A stretch of 64,000 bases of DNA from Mucilaginibacter gossypiicola (GCF_900110105.1 NZ_FOCL01000008.1:62001-126000), one strand, 5' to 3'. Positions 50,150-59,132 are shown, counted from the stretch's first letter. Notes: generated by a model not told the origin, from the letters alone. Made by a program: numbers and translations.

Positions 50150-50200
50150 ATCGGATATCTGCAAGTGTTTTAAATATTTGCGGATATCCGATTTGTTTTT
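50150..50200 (+). terminator. Terminator of uppP
   Basis: Fifteen-base-pair stem ATCGGATATCTGCAA (50150-50164) / TTGCGGATATCCGAT (50178-50192) with one G-U pair, then TTGTTTTTTAC. Confidence 0.9.
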
Positions 50201-50241
50201 TACTGCAGTTTTCCTTCCTTCCGCCATCAAGCCGAAAATCG

Positions 50242-50249
50242 TACCTTTG
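50242..50249 (+). promoter_or_regulatory. -7 box of truB
   Basis: TACCTTTG, an exact TAnnTTTG match, 39 bases before the TTG start. The upstream TTTG element is not clear. Confidence 0.45.
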
Positions 50250-50288
50250 CGAAAAAATCGGATAAATTGATCCGGTTAAATCAAAGAT

Positions 50289-51011
50289 TTGAAGAATACA
50301 TACACTAAAATAGAGGAATTTGCTGAAGGGCAGCTTTTACTGGTAAATAAGCCCTATCAATGGACAAGCTTTGATGTGGTTGGCAAACTCCGCAATTCGT
50401 TTAAGCCATTAAAATTAAAAGTTGGTCATGCGGGTACGCTTGATCCGCTGGCTACAGGCTTGCTGATTATCTGTACCGGTAAAATGACCAAGCAGATAGA
50501 TACTTTCCAGGCCGAAGAAAAGGAATACACCGGTACCATGGTATTGGGCGCAACCACGCCTTCGTACGATATGGAAACCGAGCCTGATAAAAGTTTCGAC
50601 ATTAGCCAACTCACCGAAGATGTGCTCCGTAATAACTGCGGACAGTTTATTGGCGATATACAACAGTATCCCCCTGCGCACTCGGCCATCAAAGTTGATG
50701 GTGAGCGATTGTACGAAAAGGCCCGCAGAGGTGAAGATGTGGAACTAAAGCTGCGTAATGTAACCATAATGGAATTTGAGTTAACCCGCATTGAACTGCC
50801 CGAAGTTGATTTCAGGGTAGTGTGCAGCAAGGGTACTTATATCCGCTCGCTGGTAAATGATTTTGGCGCTGCGTTGAATAATGGGGCATATCTATCGAAA
50901 TTGAGGCGCACACGCAGCGGAAACTTCAAGATTGAAGATGCCTGGGAGGTGATGGAGCTGGTGAATACCGTCAGGGAGTTAAAAGTATCAGATGTGCAAA
51001 CTGCACGGTAA
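50289..51011 (+). CDS. truB: tRNA pseudouridine(55) synthase
   Basis: 240 residues, TTG start at 50289 (KNTYTKIEEFAEGQLLLVNKP); no in-frame ATG precedes the conserved GQLLLVNKPYQWTSFDVV. Catalytic Asp52 in GHAGTLDPLATGLL. TruB makes pseudouridine 55 in the T loop of elongator tRNAs, a modification that both tRNA-like genes in this window could receive (their T loop has the needed TTC). Usual length for the phylum. Confidence 0.95.
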   Translation: MKNTYTKIEEFAEGQLLLVNKPYQWTSFDVVGKLRNSFKPLKLKVGHAGTLDPLATGLLIICTGKMTKQIDTFQAEEKEYTGTMVLGATTPSYDMETEPDKSFDISQLTEDVLRNNCGQFIGDIQQYPPAHSAIKVDGERLYEKARRGEDVELKLRNVTIMEFELTRIELPEVDFRVVCSKGTYIRSLVNDFGAALNNGAYLSKLRRTRSGNFKIEDAWEVMELVNTVRELKVSDVQTAR

Positions 51012-51041
51012 AAGAAATTTACAAAGCGCAAACACTCCGGT

Positions 51042-51072
51042 TGTTAATCCCATCAACTAAAAATTAACTTTG
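51042..51072 (+). promoter_or_regulatory. Promoter of ribF
   Basis: TTG (51042-51044), 20-base spacer, TAACTTTG (51065-51072). Leader of about 15 bases to the ATG at 51092. Confidence 0.65.
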
Positions 51073-51091
51073 TGTTTTACTCATATCATTA

Positions 51092-52018
51092 ATGAGGGTT
51101 TATCATAACATTGACGAATTTACAGCGGTAAACAATGCAGTAGTCACCATCGGTACATTTGATGGGGTACACATAGGGCACCGTAAAATTATATCAGGTA
51201 TAAAAGAACTGGCCGAAAGTACAGGGGGCGAAACAGTGATCCTTACCTTCTTCCCGCATCCGCGCATGATCCTGCACCCGGAAGATGAAAGCCTTAAACT
51301 GATAACCACTATAGCCGAAAAGGCTGAGCTTATGGACAGGCTCGGTGTTGATCATTTGATTATAACACCTTTTTCGAGGGATTTCTCTAACCAATCGGCC
51401 GAAAGTTATATCCGCGATGTGCTGGTAAATAAAATCGGCACAAAGAAAATAGTGGTAGGCTATGATCACCGTTTTGGCAAAGACAGGCAGGGAGGCTTTG
51501 ATGATTTGCAGCGCCTTGGCCCGGTTTATGGTTTTGATGTAGTAGAGATCCCGGAACAGGACATTAATGAGGTGGCTATCAGTTCAACCCGAATTAGGAA
51601 TGCTTTATTAAATGGCGATATTGATTTGGCGAACACCTTTTTAGGTTATCCATTCTTTATCACCGGAAAGGTTGTGCGCGGAGACCAGATTGGTCGTCAA
51701 ATTGGTTATCCTACGGCCAATATTGTTGTGGAGGAAAAATATAAGCTAATTCCCGGCGACGGCATTTTTGCAGTAACGGTTATCATTGCAGATCAGAGAT
51801 ATAAGGGAATGGCTTACATCGGCAGCCGTCCAACGGTTAATGGCCTTACCCGTAACATTGAAGTAAATATCTTTGATTTTAACGAGGAGATTTACAATCA
51901 GACTATCCGCATGGAATTTCACCACTACATTCGCGGCGACGTTAAGTTTTCATCGCTTGATGAGTTGAAAGTGCAGCTGGCGCAGGATAAGGTGGATGTG
52001 CTGAAAGTCATGAATTGA
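51092..52018 (+). CDS. ribF: Bifunctional riboflavin kinase / FAD synthetase
   Basis: 308 residues. FAD synthetase domain (about 14-180: TIGTFDGVHIGHRKI nucleotidyl-transferase motif, FFPHPR, ISSTRIRN) and riboflavin kinase domain (about 185-305: GYPTANI, GDGIFAV). It makes FMN and then FAD, the donor for ApbE-type flavinylation. Its stop codon falls within the left arm of a 27-base inverted repeat. Confidence 0.95.
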   Translation: MRVYHNIDEFTAVNNAVVTIGTFDGVHIGHRKIISGIKELAESTGGETVILTFFPHPRMILHPEDESLKLITTIAEKAELMDRLGVDHLIITPFSRDFSNQSAESYIRDVLVNKIGTKKIVVGYDHRFGKDRQGGFDDLQRLGPVYGFDVVEIPEQDINEVAISSTRIRNALLNGDIDLANTFLGYPFFITGKVVRGDQIGRQIGYPTANIVVEEKYKLIPGDGIFAVTVIIADQRYKGMAYIGSRPTVNGLTRNIEVNIFDFNEEIYNQTIRMEFHHYIRGDVKFSSLDELKVQLAQDKVDVLKVMN

Positions 52019-52101
52019 ACCATGATTTGCTTGATTTGAGGATTACCTTGAGTATAGTATCGATCGTATCAGGCAATCCTCAAATCAGGCAAATCATGGT
52101 T
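52018..52101. repeat. 27-base inverted repeat filling the ribF-lysE gap
   Basis: Left arm 52018-52044 and right arm 52075-52101 (AACCATGATTTGC...GAGGATT and its complement) match at 26 of 27 bases, the exception forming a G-U pair, with a 30-base loop. The arms begin at the last base of the ribF stop and end one base before the convergent lysE stop. No T run; possibly a two-way terminator derived from a dispersed repeat. Confidence 0.75.
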
Positions 52102-52725
52102 TTAGTGTTTAAAGAACGACAAATAAATTTGCTTTACAACATGATATGTTGCGAAGGCAAAAAATAGTATAGCTATGCTGGTATTAATAAGCTTGTTGCT
52201 TAACGCGAATCTTTCCTGGATGTATTTGGCAAATTTGGCATAAATAAACAAGCATAAAAAAGCGCCCGCTGCTGAGCCTAAGCTAAAAATAACCAATGCT
52301 ACGCGACCGTCGAGGATCCATTCGTGCGTGATGAGGTAGGTGCCGGTAACCATCCAGAAGGGTACCTGCATAGGGTTTAAGAATCCTAATAAAATACCAT
52401 ATTTAATGCTGGCATGCTCAGAGTAATTAGCTTTTGGTGGGGCGTTGCGATGAATCCAGGTGATATAACCCATTACGCCAAACAAAACGACCATGATCCA
52501 GTCGATGATGGTACCGAGTTTCAACTGTCCCGAAAGCCAGCGGGCGGCATGCATAATAAAATAAGTAAAGAAAAATTCAACTGCCGAAAATGCGGTTATA
52601 AAACGTACGGCTTCTTTAATGCCACGGTTTATAGTGATCTGTACTAAAGTTAGGTTTATGTTGCCGGGTGGTATATAGCCTATGAAATTAGCTATAAGCC
52701 CGATGAAAAAAGTCAAAAATATCAT
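52102..52725 (-). CDS. LysE/RhtB-family transporter
   Basis: 207 residues, six transmembrane helices. N-terminal FIGLIANFIGYIPPGNINLTLVQITINRGIK is the LysE signature (PGP... replaced by PPGN), and GILLGFLNPMQVPFW equals the second conserved NP motif. Such proteins export amino acids or their analogues. Substrate unknown. The promoter box ends five bases before its ATG. Confidence 0.85.
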   Translation of the reverse strand: MIFLTFFIGLIANFIGYIPPGNINLTLVQITINRGIKEAVRFITAFSAVEFFFTYFIMHAARWLSGQLKLGTIIDWIMVVLFGVMGYITWIHRNAPPKANYSEHASIKYGILLGFLNPMQVPFWMVTGTYLITHEWILDGRVALVIFSLGSAAGAFLCLFIYAKFAKYIQERFALSNKLINTSIAILFFAFATYHVVKQIYLSFFKH

Positions 52726-52730
52726 CGCAG

Positions 52731-52760
52731 CAAAGATAGGTTGTTAATTGAAGTTGGCAA
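52731..52760 (-). promoter_or_regulatory. Promoter of the LysE-type gene
   Basis: Minus strand: TTG (52760-52758), 19-base spacer, TATCTTTG (52738-52731), then CTGCG and ATG. Predicts a leaderless mRNA. Confidence 0.65.
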
Positions 52761-52930
52761 ATGGGCAGATGTGCAAATTTCAGATGTGCAAGTGTGCAGA
52801 TGATTTCAATCGAGGTATAATGATTTTCATCTCAATTCAACAATCCGCACATCTGGAATCTGCACATTTGAAATCTGTACATCTTAGCATAATTTGCACA
52901 TCTGCACATCTGAAATTTGCACATCTATAA
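52752..52930. repeat. Inverted array of CAGATGTGCA words
   Basis: The left half is built of GTGCAAAT, CAGATGTGCA and GTGTGCAGATGA words, the right half of their complements (TGCACATCTG, ATTTGCAC, TCTGCACATT), so the block can fold into a long imperfect hairpin. A similar block lies at 62824-63001, a fragment at 38864-38892. Confidence 0.7.
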
Positions 52931-52961
52931 TTCTTACATTTGCAAACTTTAACTTGTTAAC

Positions 52962-53888
52962 ATGCCAACTGAAAAAATAGTTTCATTACTGCCGGCCGCT
53001 ACCGAAATAATTTGTGCTTTAGGATTAGAGAAAAACCTGGTAGGCCGCTCGCACGAGTGCGATTTTCCGGAGTCGGTAAAACAATTGCCGGTATGCACCG
53101 AGGCTAATTTTCCTGATGGCATGAGCAGTGCTGATATCGACGTAAAGGTAAAAGAGATTCTTGCCGATGCTCTTTCGGTTTATACTGTAAAACGAGAGCA
53201 AATTAAAGCCCTTTCACCAGATGTAGTGGTAACGCAGGCCCAGTGCGAGGTTTGTGCCGTATCATTAAAAGATGTTGAAGAAGCACTGGAAAACTATCTT
53301 GACAAACAGGCACAAATTATATCATTACAACCCAATAGTCTTGATGATATTTTTAATGATATCGCCAATGTTGCCAACGCACTAAATATACCGCAAACAG
53401 GAGCCGAATTAATTGAAAACCTGCAGGAACGTGTTGACATCATTAAACACAAGCTGAAATTCATAGATAACAAGCCTACCGTGGCTTGCATTGAATGGCT
53501 TGAACCTTTGATGATATCAGGCAATTGGGTTCCAGGGCTGGTAAACATTGCCGGCGGAACACCAGTATTAGCGCAGGATGGAAAGCATTCGCCATACGTA
53601 ATCTGGGATGATATTCTTCAACAAGACCCTGAAATTATTGTGGTAATGCCTTGCGGCTTCAGCATTGAGCGTACTATGCGCGAGATCAACTTATTGTTGG
53701 ATCGCCCAGGCTTTGCATCGCTCAAAGCTGTGAAAAACGACAGGTTTTATATCGCCGACGGCAACCAATACTTTAACCGTCCCGGTCCCCGTATTGTTGA
53801 TTCCATCGAGATCCTGGCCGAAATCATTCGCCCTAAACAATTCATTTTTGGGTATGAAGGAGAAGGCTGGATCAAGTTCTCGGTGTAA
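52962..53888 (+). CDS. BtuF-like periplasmic-binding-fold protein without signal peptide
   Basis: 308 residues. Two Rossmann-type lobes of the PF01497 (BtuF/FhuD) fold: VSLLPAATEIICALGLEKNLVGRSHECD at the start and KNDRFYIADGNQYFNRPGPRIVDSIEILA at the end, joined by a long helix. No signal peptide or lipobox is present, so it is probably cytoplasmic. Members annotated as cobalamin-binding proteins. Two Cys (VTQAQCEVCAV) may bind a ligand. A TACATTTG box lies at 52935-52942. No cobalamin riboswitch seen. Confidence 0.8.
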   Translation: MPTEKIVSLLPAATEIICALGLEKNLVGRSHECDFPESVKQLPVCTEANFPDGMSSADIDVKVKEILADALSVYTVKREQIKALSPDVVVTQAQCEVCAVSLKDVEEALENYLDKQAQIISLQPNSLDDIFNDIANVANALNIPQTGAELIENLQERVDIIKHKLKFIDNKPTVACIEWLEPLMISGNWVPGLVNIAGGTPVLAQDGKHSPYVIWDDILQQDPEIIVVMPCGFSIERTMREINLLLDRPGFASLKAVKNDRFYIADGNQYFNRPGPRIVDSIEILAEIIRPKQFIFGYEGEGWIKFSV

Positions 53889-53897
53889 TAACAAATA

Positions 53898-54040
53898 CTG
53901 CCGCAGGTTTAGCGATAGCGTAACCTGTGGTGCACTATCGGTTAAGCTTCCAGCTTAACTGAATAGCCTGGTTAATGGGTTGAAGCTGGAAGCTTCAACA
54001 ATGCCAGTCACGGGTTACGCTTTCGCTAAACTCGCGACAG
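53898..54040. repeat. MITE-like element with 32-base terminal inverted repeats
   Basis: Ends CTGCCGCAGGTTTAGCGATA... (53898-53929) and ...TTTCGCTAAACTCGCGACAG (54009-54040) are inverted with 27 of 32 matches. Inside, TTAAGCTTCCAGCTTAA and TTGAAGCTGGAAGCTTCAA form a second nested palindrome. No coding sequence. A single end occurs at 38939-38970. Confidence 0.75.
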
Positions 54041-54139
54041 ATAAGCAATTATAACATCTCTACTGCTAAAATTACTTATTAAAATAATTTAAAAAGTAAT
54101 ATATTTACTTTCTGCTATCTCACAGACACAGGATCAATT

Positions 54140-56698
54140 ATGAACAAAATTTTTATGATGATGGTTATCGCCGCGGTTTTTGTTTGCAGCGGTTTTAAAT
54201 CTAACGACAATCAGAAGCCGAACATTGCCGAGTTGCACCTCAACTGGCAGGTGATGGACAATAACTATCAGAATAAGAATCAAGCACTCACCGCACTGGT
54301 AATTACCAATAAAAGCCATGAAACTTTACCGGCAGGGGGATGGAAGATTTATTTTAACTCTGGTCGTGGTTTTACAAAGGCGGCAGTAAGCAATAACGCT
54401 TTAATTGAACAGGTGAACGGCGATATGTACAGCATAACGCCAACTTCAGGTTTTAAGGACCTGAAACCCGGGGGAAGTGCCCGTATTGAATTTGTTTGCG
54501 ATGATCCTGTTGTAAACATTACCGATGCGCCTGAAGGCCCTTACCTGGTTTGGGATAATGCTCCCGAAAAAGGCTATTCTTTCGGCTCATATGATATTAC
54601 GCCATATAAACCAACTTACCAGGGGTTGATAACTCCTGAAATTGTTTACGACAGAAATAAAACTGTTGCTGATATCCCGGCCGATCAATTGATGAAAGTT
54701 TTTCCTACACCGGTAAGTTATACTGCGGGTAATGGGAGCTTCTCGTTTTCGCGTAAAACAGATATTGTGGCTAACGATCTGCGCTTTAGCAAAGAGGCTT
54801 TGATTTTAAGTAATTATATCACTGCCATCTTCGGCAAAAAGGAAGCGGGCAAGGCTTCGGCTAATATGATCTCATTTGAATATAAAGCCGGTTTGGGCGA
54901 TGAAGCATACGAATTAAGTGTAAAGCCGGGCGCTGTTGTTATCCGCGCATCAACCAGTACGGGGATATATTATGGCATCCAGTCATTCAAAAGCATGATC
55001 CCGGCTGCTGCCCTGGCTAAAACGCCATCGTCGGTACAAATACCCTGTATTGAGGTTACTGATGCGCCACGTTTTCCTTATCGGGCGGTAATGCTTGATG
55101 TTGCCCGCAACTTTCAGTCAAAACAGCAGGTATTAAAACTGCTTGAGGCCATGAGCCTGTATAAGTTGAATACCCTGCACCTGCACTTAACAGATGACGA
55201 GGGATGGAGAATAGAGATTCCGTCGTTACCCGAGCTTACTGCTGTTGCTTCCAAACGTGGCCATACATTGGATAGCAAACATCATCTGCCGCCATCACAT
55301 GGTTCTGGTCCGGATGTTAACAATCCTTTCGGTACAGGCTATTTTACCAAAGCTGAATATATCGAAATCCTGAAATACGCTAATGATCGCCATATCACCG
55401 TTGTTCCTGAAATTGAAACGCCAGGACATGCCCGCGGAGCTATTAAAGCGATGAACGCCCGCTACGACCGGCTGATGGCTGAAGGTAAAAAGGCCGAAGC
55501 CGAAAAATATCTGCTGTATGATCCCAATGATAAATCTGAATATCGCTCTGTACAATACTGGAATGATAATGTGATCGATGTATCGCTGCCGTCAACCTAT
55601 AACTTTGTGGAGACTGTTGTAAACGATTTGATCAGTACTTACAAAGAAGCGGGCGCACCACTGCCAACAATTCATTTCGGCGGAGATGAAGTGCCAGCTA
55701 ACGTATGGGAAAAATCACCGGCTTATGCGGCGCTTAAGGCCACTCATCCCGAAATACAAAGCACTAATGATCTGTGGTATTATTTTTACGGTCGTATTAA
55801 TGATATTCTTAAAGCTAAAGGTATCCGTCTTTCTGGCTGGGAAGAAATGGCGCTTCGTAAAACTACGTTGGATGGTCAGCCGGCTTATGTTCCTAACCCT
55901 GATTTTACAAAGGAACACTTACAGGTTGATGTTTGGAACAACGTTTTAGGTGCGGGACAGGAAGATTTAGCTTATCGCTTAGCCAATGGAGGTTATAAGG
56001 TTGTATTAACCTGTGTTACCAATCTGTATTTTGATATGGCTAATTACAAATCATTTGATGAGCCGGGGTATTACTGGGGGGCGTTTTTGGGTATAGATAA
56101 ATTCTTCTCGTTTATCCCGTACGACTATTTTAAAAATGCTGATGTTGATAAACAAGGCAATCCGATAAACAGGAATATTTTTATTGGTAAGCAACGCCTT
56201 ACCGATTATGGCAAAAGCAACATAGTAGGCTTGCAGGGGGCCTTATGGGCGGAAACGGTTAAAGGGCCCGAAAGAATGGATTACATGATTTTTCCAAGAC
56301 TGCTTGGCCTGGCCGAACGTGCCTGGGCTGCGGACCCTGCATGGGCTACCGAAAAAGACCCTGCAAAAAGTAAGGAAGAATACCAGGCTGCCTGGTCAAA
56401 TTTCCTGAATGTGTTAGGTAAACGTGAATTGCCCCGCCTGTCTTATTACAATGGTGGTTATGATTACCGTGTACCCAAGCCGGGGATCAGCCTGCAGGAT
56501 GGTAAATACCTGAGCAATGTAGAATTTCCTGGTTTAACTATCCGGTATACAACCAATGGTAAAGACCCTGATGCCGGCAGTAAGGTTTATACTGGCCCGG
56601 TTAACTATAATGGTGGCGTTATCAAATTCCGCGCTTTTGATCCTAAAGGCAGGGGAAGTAACGTGGCTGAGGGTGGAAGTAATAATCTGAATCCGTAA
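54140..56698 (+). CDS. Beta-N-acetylhexosaminidase (GH20)
   Basis: 852 residues with an N-terminal signal (MNKIFMMMVIAAVFVCSG; Cys16 may be lipidated, the lipobox is weak). Order: chitobiase-type carbohydrate-binding domain (about 28-150), GH20 N-terminal domain (about 180-310), GH20 catalytic barrel (about 315-745) with the Asp516-Glu517 pair in HFGGDEVP, and a C-terminal CHB_HEX_C-like domain (about 770-850). It removes terminal GlcNAc/GalNAc from chitin or glycans in periplasm or at the surface. Full chitobiase architecture. Confidence 0.95.
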   Translation: MNKIFMMMVIAAVFVCSGFKSNDNQKPNIAELHLNWQVMDNNYQNKNQALTALVITNKSHETLPAGGWKIYFNSGRGFTKAAVSNNALIEQVNGDMYSITPTSGFKDLKPGGSARIEFVCDDPVVNITDAPEGPYLVWDNAPEKGYSFGSYDITPYKPTYQGLITPEIVYDRNKTVADIPADQLMKVFPTPVSYTAGNGSFSFSRKTDIVANDLRFSKEALILSNYITAIFGKKEAGKASANMISFEYKAGLGDEAYELSVKPGAVVIRASTSTGIYYGIQSFKSMIPAAALAKTPSSVQIPCIEVTDAPRFPYRAVMLDVARNFQSKQQVLKLLEAMSLYKLNTLHLHLTDDEGWRIEIPSLPELTAVASKRGHTLDSKHHLPPSHGSGPDVNNPFGTGYFTKAEYIEILKYANDRHITVVPEIETPGHARGAIKAMNARYDRLMAEGKKAEAEKYLLYDPNDKSEYRSVQYWNDNVIDVSLPSTYNFVETVVNDLISTYKEAGAPLPTIHFGGDEVPANVWEKSPAYAALKATHPEIQSTNDLWYYFYGRINDILKAKGIRLSGWEEMALRKTTLDGQPAYVPNPDFTKEHLQVDVWNNVLGAGQEDLAYRLANGGYKVVLTCVTNLYFDMANYKSFDEPGYYWGAFLGIDKFFSFIPYDYFKNADVDKQGNPINRNIFIGKQRLTDYGKSNIVGLQGALWAETVKGPERMDYMIFPRLLGLAERAWAADPAWATEKDPAKSKEEYQAAWSNFLNVLGKRELPRLSYYNGGYDYRVPKPGISLQDGKYLSNVEFPGLTIRYTTNGKDPDAGSKVYTGPVNYNGGVIKFRAFDPKGRGSNVAEGGSNNLNP

Positions 56699-56737
56699 AT
56701 CCAGTTTGCAGTTTTAAGTTTGCAGTTTGCAAGCCTG

Positions 56738-56779
56738 AAAGAGCCCTGTGTTTTGCCACGCAAGATACAGGGCTCTTTT
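56738..56779 (+). terminator. Terminator of the GH20 gene
   Basis: Twelve-base-pair stem AAAGAGCCCTGT (56738-56749) / ACAGGGCTCTTT (56767-56778), then T and A. Confidence 0.85.
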
Positions 56780-56795
56780 AAGTTAATTGCAGGTT

Positions 56796-56883
56796 CATGC
56801 GTCCACGCTTCCGTAATACCTCTTTTTATAAAAGTAAGCGTGGACGCTTACCTTTATTTGAGTCCAAGCGTAGACGCTTGAAC
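56796..56883. repeat. Triple AAGCGTGGACGCTT-type repeat
   Basis: GCGTCCACGCTT (56798-), GTAAGCGTGGACGCTTACC and CCAAGCGTAGACGCTTG occur in one short stretch; the last two are near-perfect palindromes. It lies between convergent genes, just after the GH20 terminator. Confidence 0.6.
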
Positions 56884-56892
56884 TTGCGTTTA

Positions 56893-58971
56893 TTAATACA
56901 TAAAATTCATCCCAACCGAGTAATTCCTCAACGGTGCGGCATTATAATAACGATTACCCACCGCATTCAAATCATTCCCGAGGCTGTATTTCTGGTTCAG
57001 CAAGTTATCTGCGGCAGCAAATATTTCAAAGCGTGTTTTGCGACCTATGATTGGTTGGTAGCTGACCCTTGCCTGCAGCAAGTTGTATTTTGGAGCATAT
57101 ACTGTGTTGGCATCATTGAGCGGAATTTTTGATGTAAAGGTATGTTGAACAAACAAGGCCAGGCTTTCGGGAAACCTGATCTGTACGCTACTTACAAATA
57201 CATTTTTAGGTACGCCGGTTAGCCTGTTACCCGAATAATTTGCATTGGTAACAACATAATCCCTGAACCTGAAGTGGCTGTACGTGAATGATTCATTGAA
57301 CTGTACTCCCCGGATAAAACCATATTTACCTGGGCGGATAATCCAATAATACAGCGAAGCCTCGGTACCTAACTGATTGGTACCGCCGGCATTGATATAA
57401 TGCTCGGTTTCATCAGCATTAAGGCGGCGTACTATAGCGTTGTTTAAGCGGTAATAATAAACCGATGCATCCAGCATAAAAGTTTCATCGCTATTACGCA
57501 GGCGGAAGCCGGTTTCGTAGTTCCAGCCATATTGGGCTTGGAGGCTTGTATTGACAATGTTGTCTGTTGGTCGTACCTCGGCAGTGGTAGGGCTTGAATA
57601 GCCGCGACTTACGCTCGCGCGCCACGCCAATGCATTAATGATCTGGTATGACAGGGCCAGTCTTGGCATTAGCTGAGCACTGAAGTTGCGATTAGTGAAA
57701 TTGTTTTGATTAAGCGGATACAGGTTTTTAAAATCATATCCATAGTCATTTAAGCTTACCGCGGCTTCAACGTGCAGGCGTTTATAGACATCGGCGGCAT
57801 AACGCAGAAACACGAAGTGTTGATTGGTATGGATATCATCAATGGTTTGAGTGGTATCTTTTACTCCTTTTTTATTACCGTAATTGGCAATGTGCGAGTT
57901 GGTTTGCTGCCATTCAAAACCAAGGTCAACTTTCCAGTCCAGGCTTGGTTTTTTATCGCCGGTTAGCTCAAAATAAGTGCGGAAGCCGTAGGTGTTTTCA
58001 CTGCGTTGTTCATAATTGGTGATGAACGGATTGGCAAAGTCAACGTGGTTGCCAAAAACGGCCAATACGTTACGGATATGGTCGTTAAAATGATATTCAT
58101 TGGTTAAGCCGCCCAGATACATTTTGGTGGTGATGCCTATGCGTTGTTGAATAGCTCCCGGCAAAGTTGGGGTAGGCTGGCGAGCTAACGTTGGGGCGGT
58201 ATTGTATTGGGCAAGCGTTAAACCCCCGGGTGTTTGATAGGCGAGGTCAGAATAAATGCCCAATGCTTTCAAAGTGTTTTTGCCGCTGTAGTTCCAGCTA
58301 TCGGCCAGTTGCAGGTAGTTACGATGCGTATCGCTGTTTTGCCGGTAGCCATGATAGGTTTGAAAGCTTTGATTGATGTTGAGCAGGTAATTGGTAGTTT
58401 TTAATTGTACAGCTGCCTTTTCATGAAACAGGCCATATGAGCCGTCGTTTACGCCTGCCGAAATATAAGTGCTGTCGTTATACCGGTTAAGTGGACTGAG
58501 GATTACCACCCCGCCGGAGTTGGCCCCAAATAAACTGCCATCCGGCCCTTTTAATATTTCAACCTTTTGTATCGAAGCAATATCAATGGCGTTTAAATAG
58601 CTGTTGCCACCGGCATCGGTAAGCGGAATATCGTCAAAATAGATCTTCACATCCCTTACACCAAAAGGCGAGCGTAACAAACTGCCCCTTATAGACAAAC
58701 GGTAACTCCCCGGCGAGCGCTCTTCGGTACGTACACCCGGAACGGTATTTAAAGCGTTTACAAATGAATTATCGGGCTGGATCCTGAGCTGGGCCGCGCC
58801 AAGTACACTTACCGACGCTGGTACGCTTATTACAGGCTGATCGCTCAGGTAACCTTTGATGATCACCGGCTTAAGCTCGGTGGTGTCTCTTTTAGGTTTG
58901 ATTTTATTTTGTGCGTGGGTTGTTATTGCTGCTGCCAGCGCTAAAGTTAGGAGAGTAAACGGTTTTAACAT
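56893..58971 (-). CDS. TonB-dependent receptor
   Basis: 692 residues. Signal peptide (ending THAQ, residue 21), a short TonB-box-like segment (ELKPVIIKGY, about 32-41), plug domain (about 45-155: VPASVSVLGAAQLRI, NALNTVPGVRTEERSPGSYRLSIRGS, VEILKGPDGSLFGANSGGVV) and a 22-strand barrel ending NYSVGMNFMY with an aromatic terminus. It lacks the CarboxypepD_reg extension of SusC proteins and is nearer to siderophore or metal (FecA/BtuB-like) receptors. Ligand unknown; no TonB-linked partner adjacent. Confidence 0.93.
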   Translation of the reverse strand: MLKPFTLLTLALAAAITTHAQNKIKPKRDTTELKPVIIKGYLSDQPVISVPASVSVLGAAQLRIQPDNSFVNALNTVPGVRTEERSPGSYRLSIRGSLLRSPFGVRDVKIYFDDIPLTDAGGNSYLNAIDIASIQKVEILKGPDGSLFGANSGGVVILSPLNRYNDSTYISAGVNDGSYGLFHEKAAVQLKTTNYLLNINQSFQTYHGYRQNSDTHRNYLQLADSWNYSGKNTLKALGIYSDLAYQTPGGLTLAQYNTAPTLARQPTPTLPGAIQQRIGITTKMYLGGLTNEYHFNDHIRNVLAVFGNHVDFANPFITNYEQRSENTYGFRTYFELTGDKKPSLDWKVDLGFEWQQTNSHIANYGNKKGVKDTTQTIDDIHTNQHFVFLRYAADVYKRLHVEAAVSLNDYGYDFKNLYPLNQNNFTNRNFSAQLMPRLALSYQIINALAWRASVSRGYSSPTTAEVRPTDNIVNTSLQAQYGWNYETGFRLRNSDETFMLDASVYYYRLNNAIVRRLNADETEHYINAGGTNQLGTEASLYYWIIRPGKYGFIRGVQFNESFTYSHFRFRDYVVTNANYSGNRLTGVPKNVFVSSVQIRFPESLALFVQHTFTSKIPLNDANTVYAPKYNLLQARVSYQPIIGRKTRFEIFAAADNLLNQKYSLGNDLNAVGNRYYNAAPLRNYSVGMNFMY

Positions 58972-59096
58972 AGGTTGATGTTCAGGGACGTTTTCAAAAA
59001 TAGGTGTTTATAGCCGAAAATGTGTATCGCAGGTTTGTAAATATATTGACATAACGTGGTGCTGGATGCCTCATCATGCTTAACAAAATCAAACAT

Positions 59097-59132
59097 AAAA
59101 GCCCTGGCAAAATTGATATTACCAGGGCTTTT
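59097..59132 (-). terminator. Terminator of the first TlpA-type gene
   Basis: Eleven-base-pair stem AAAAGCCCTGG (59097-59107) / CCAGGGCTTTT (59122-59132), 25 bases after the leftward stop at 59158; T-rich on the minus strand. Confidence 0.88.

Noticed and set aside
52748..52930. 60-codon frame with repeated QMCK and SAHLES words
   Set aside because: It is a translation of the mirrored GTGCAGAT word block, not a gene.
52926..52961. Cobalamin riboswitch before the BtuF-like gene
   Set aside because: The spacer consists of the word repeat and a promoter box; no B12-box sequence seen.
56797..57132. 111-codon plus-strand frame after the GH20 gene
   Set aside because: It lies over the palindromic words and the 3' end of the TonB receptor gene in reverse; no domain.
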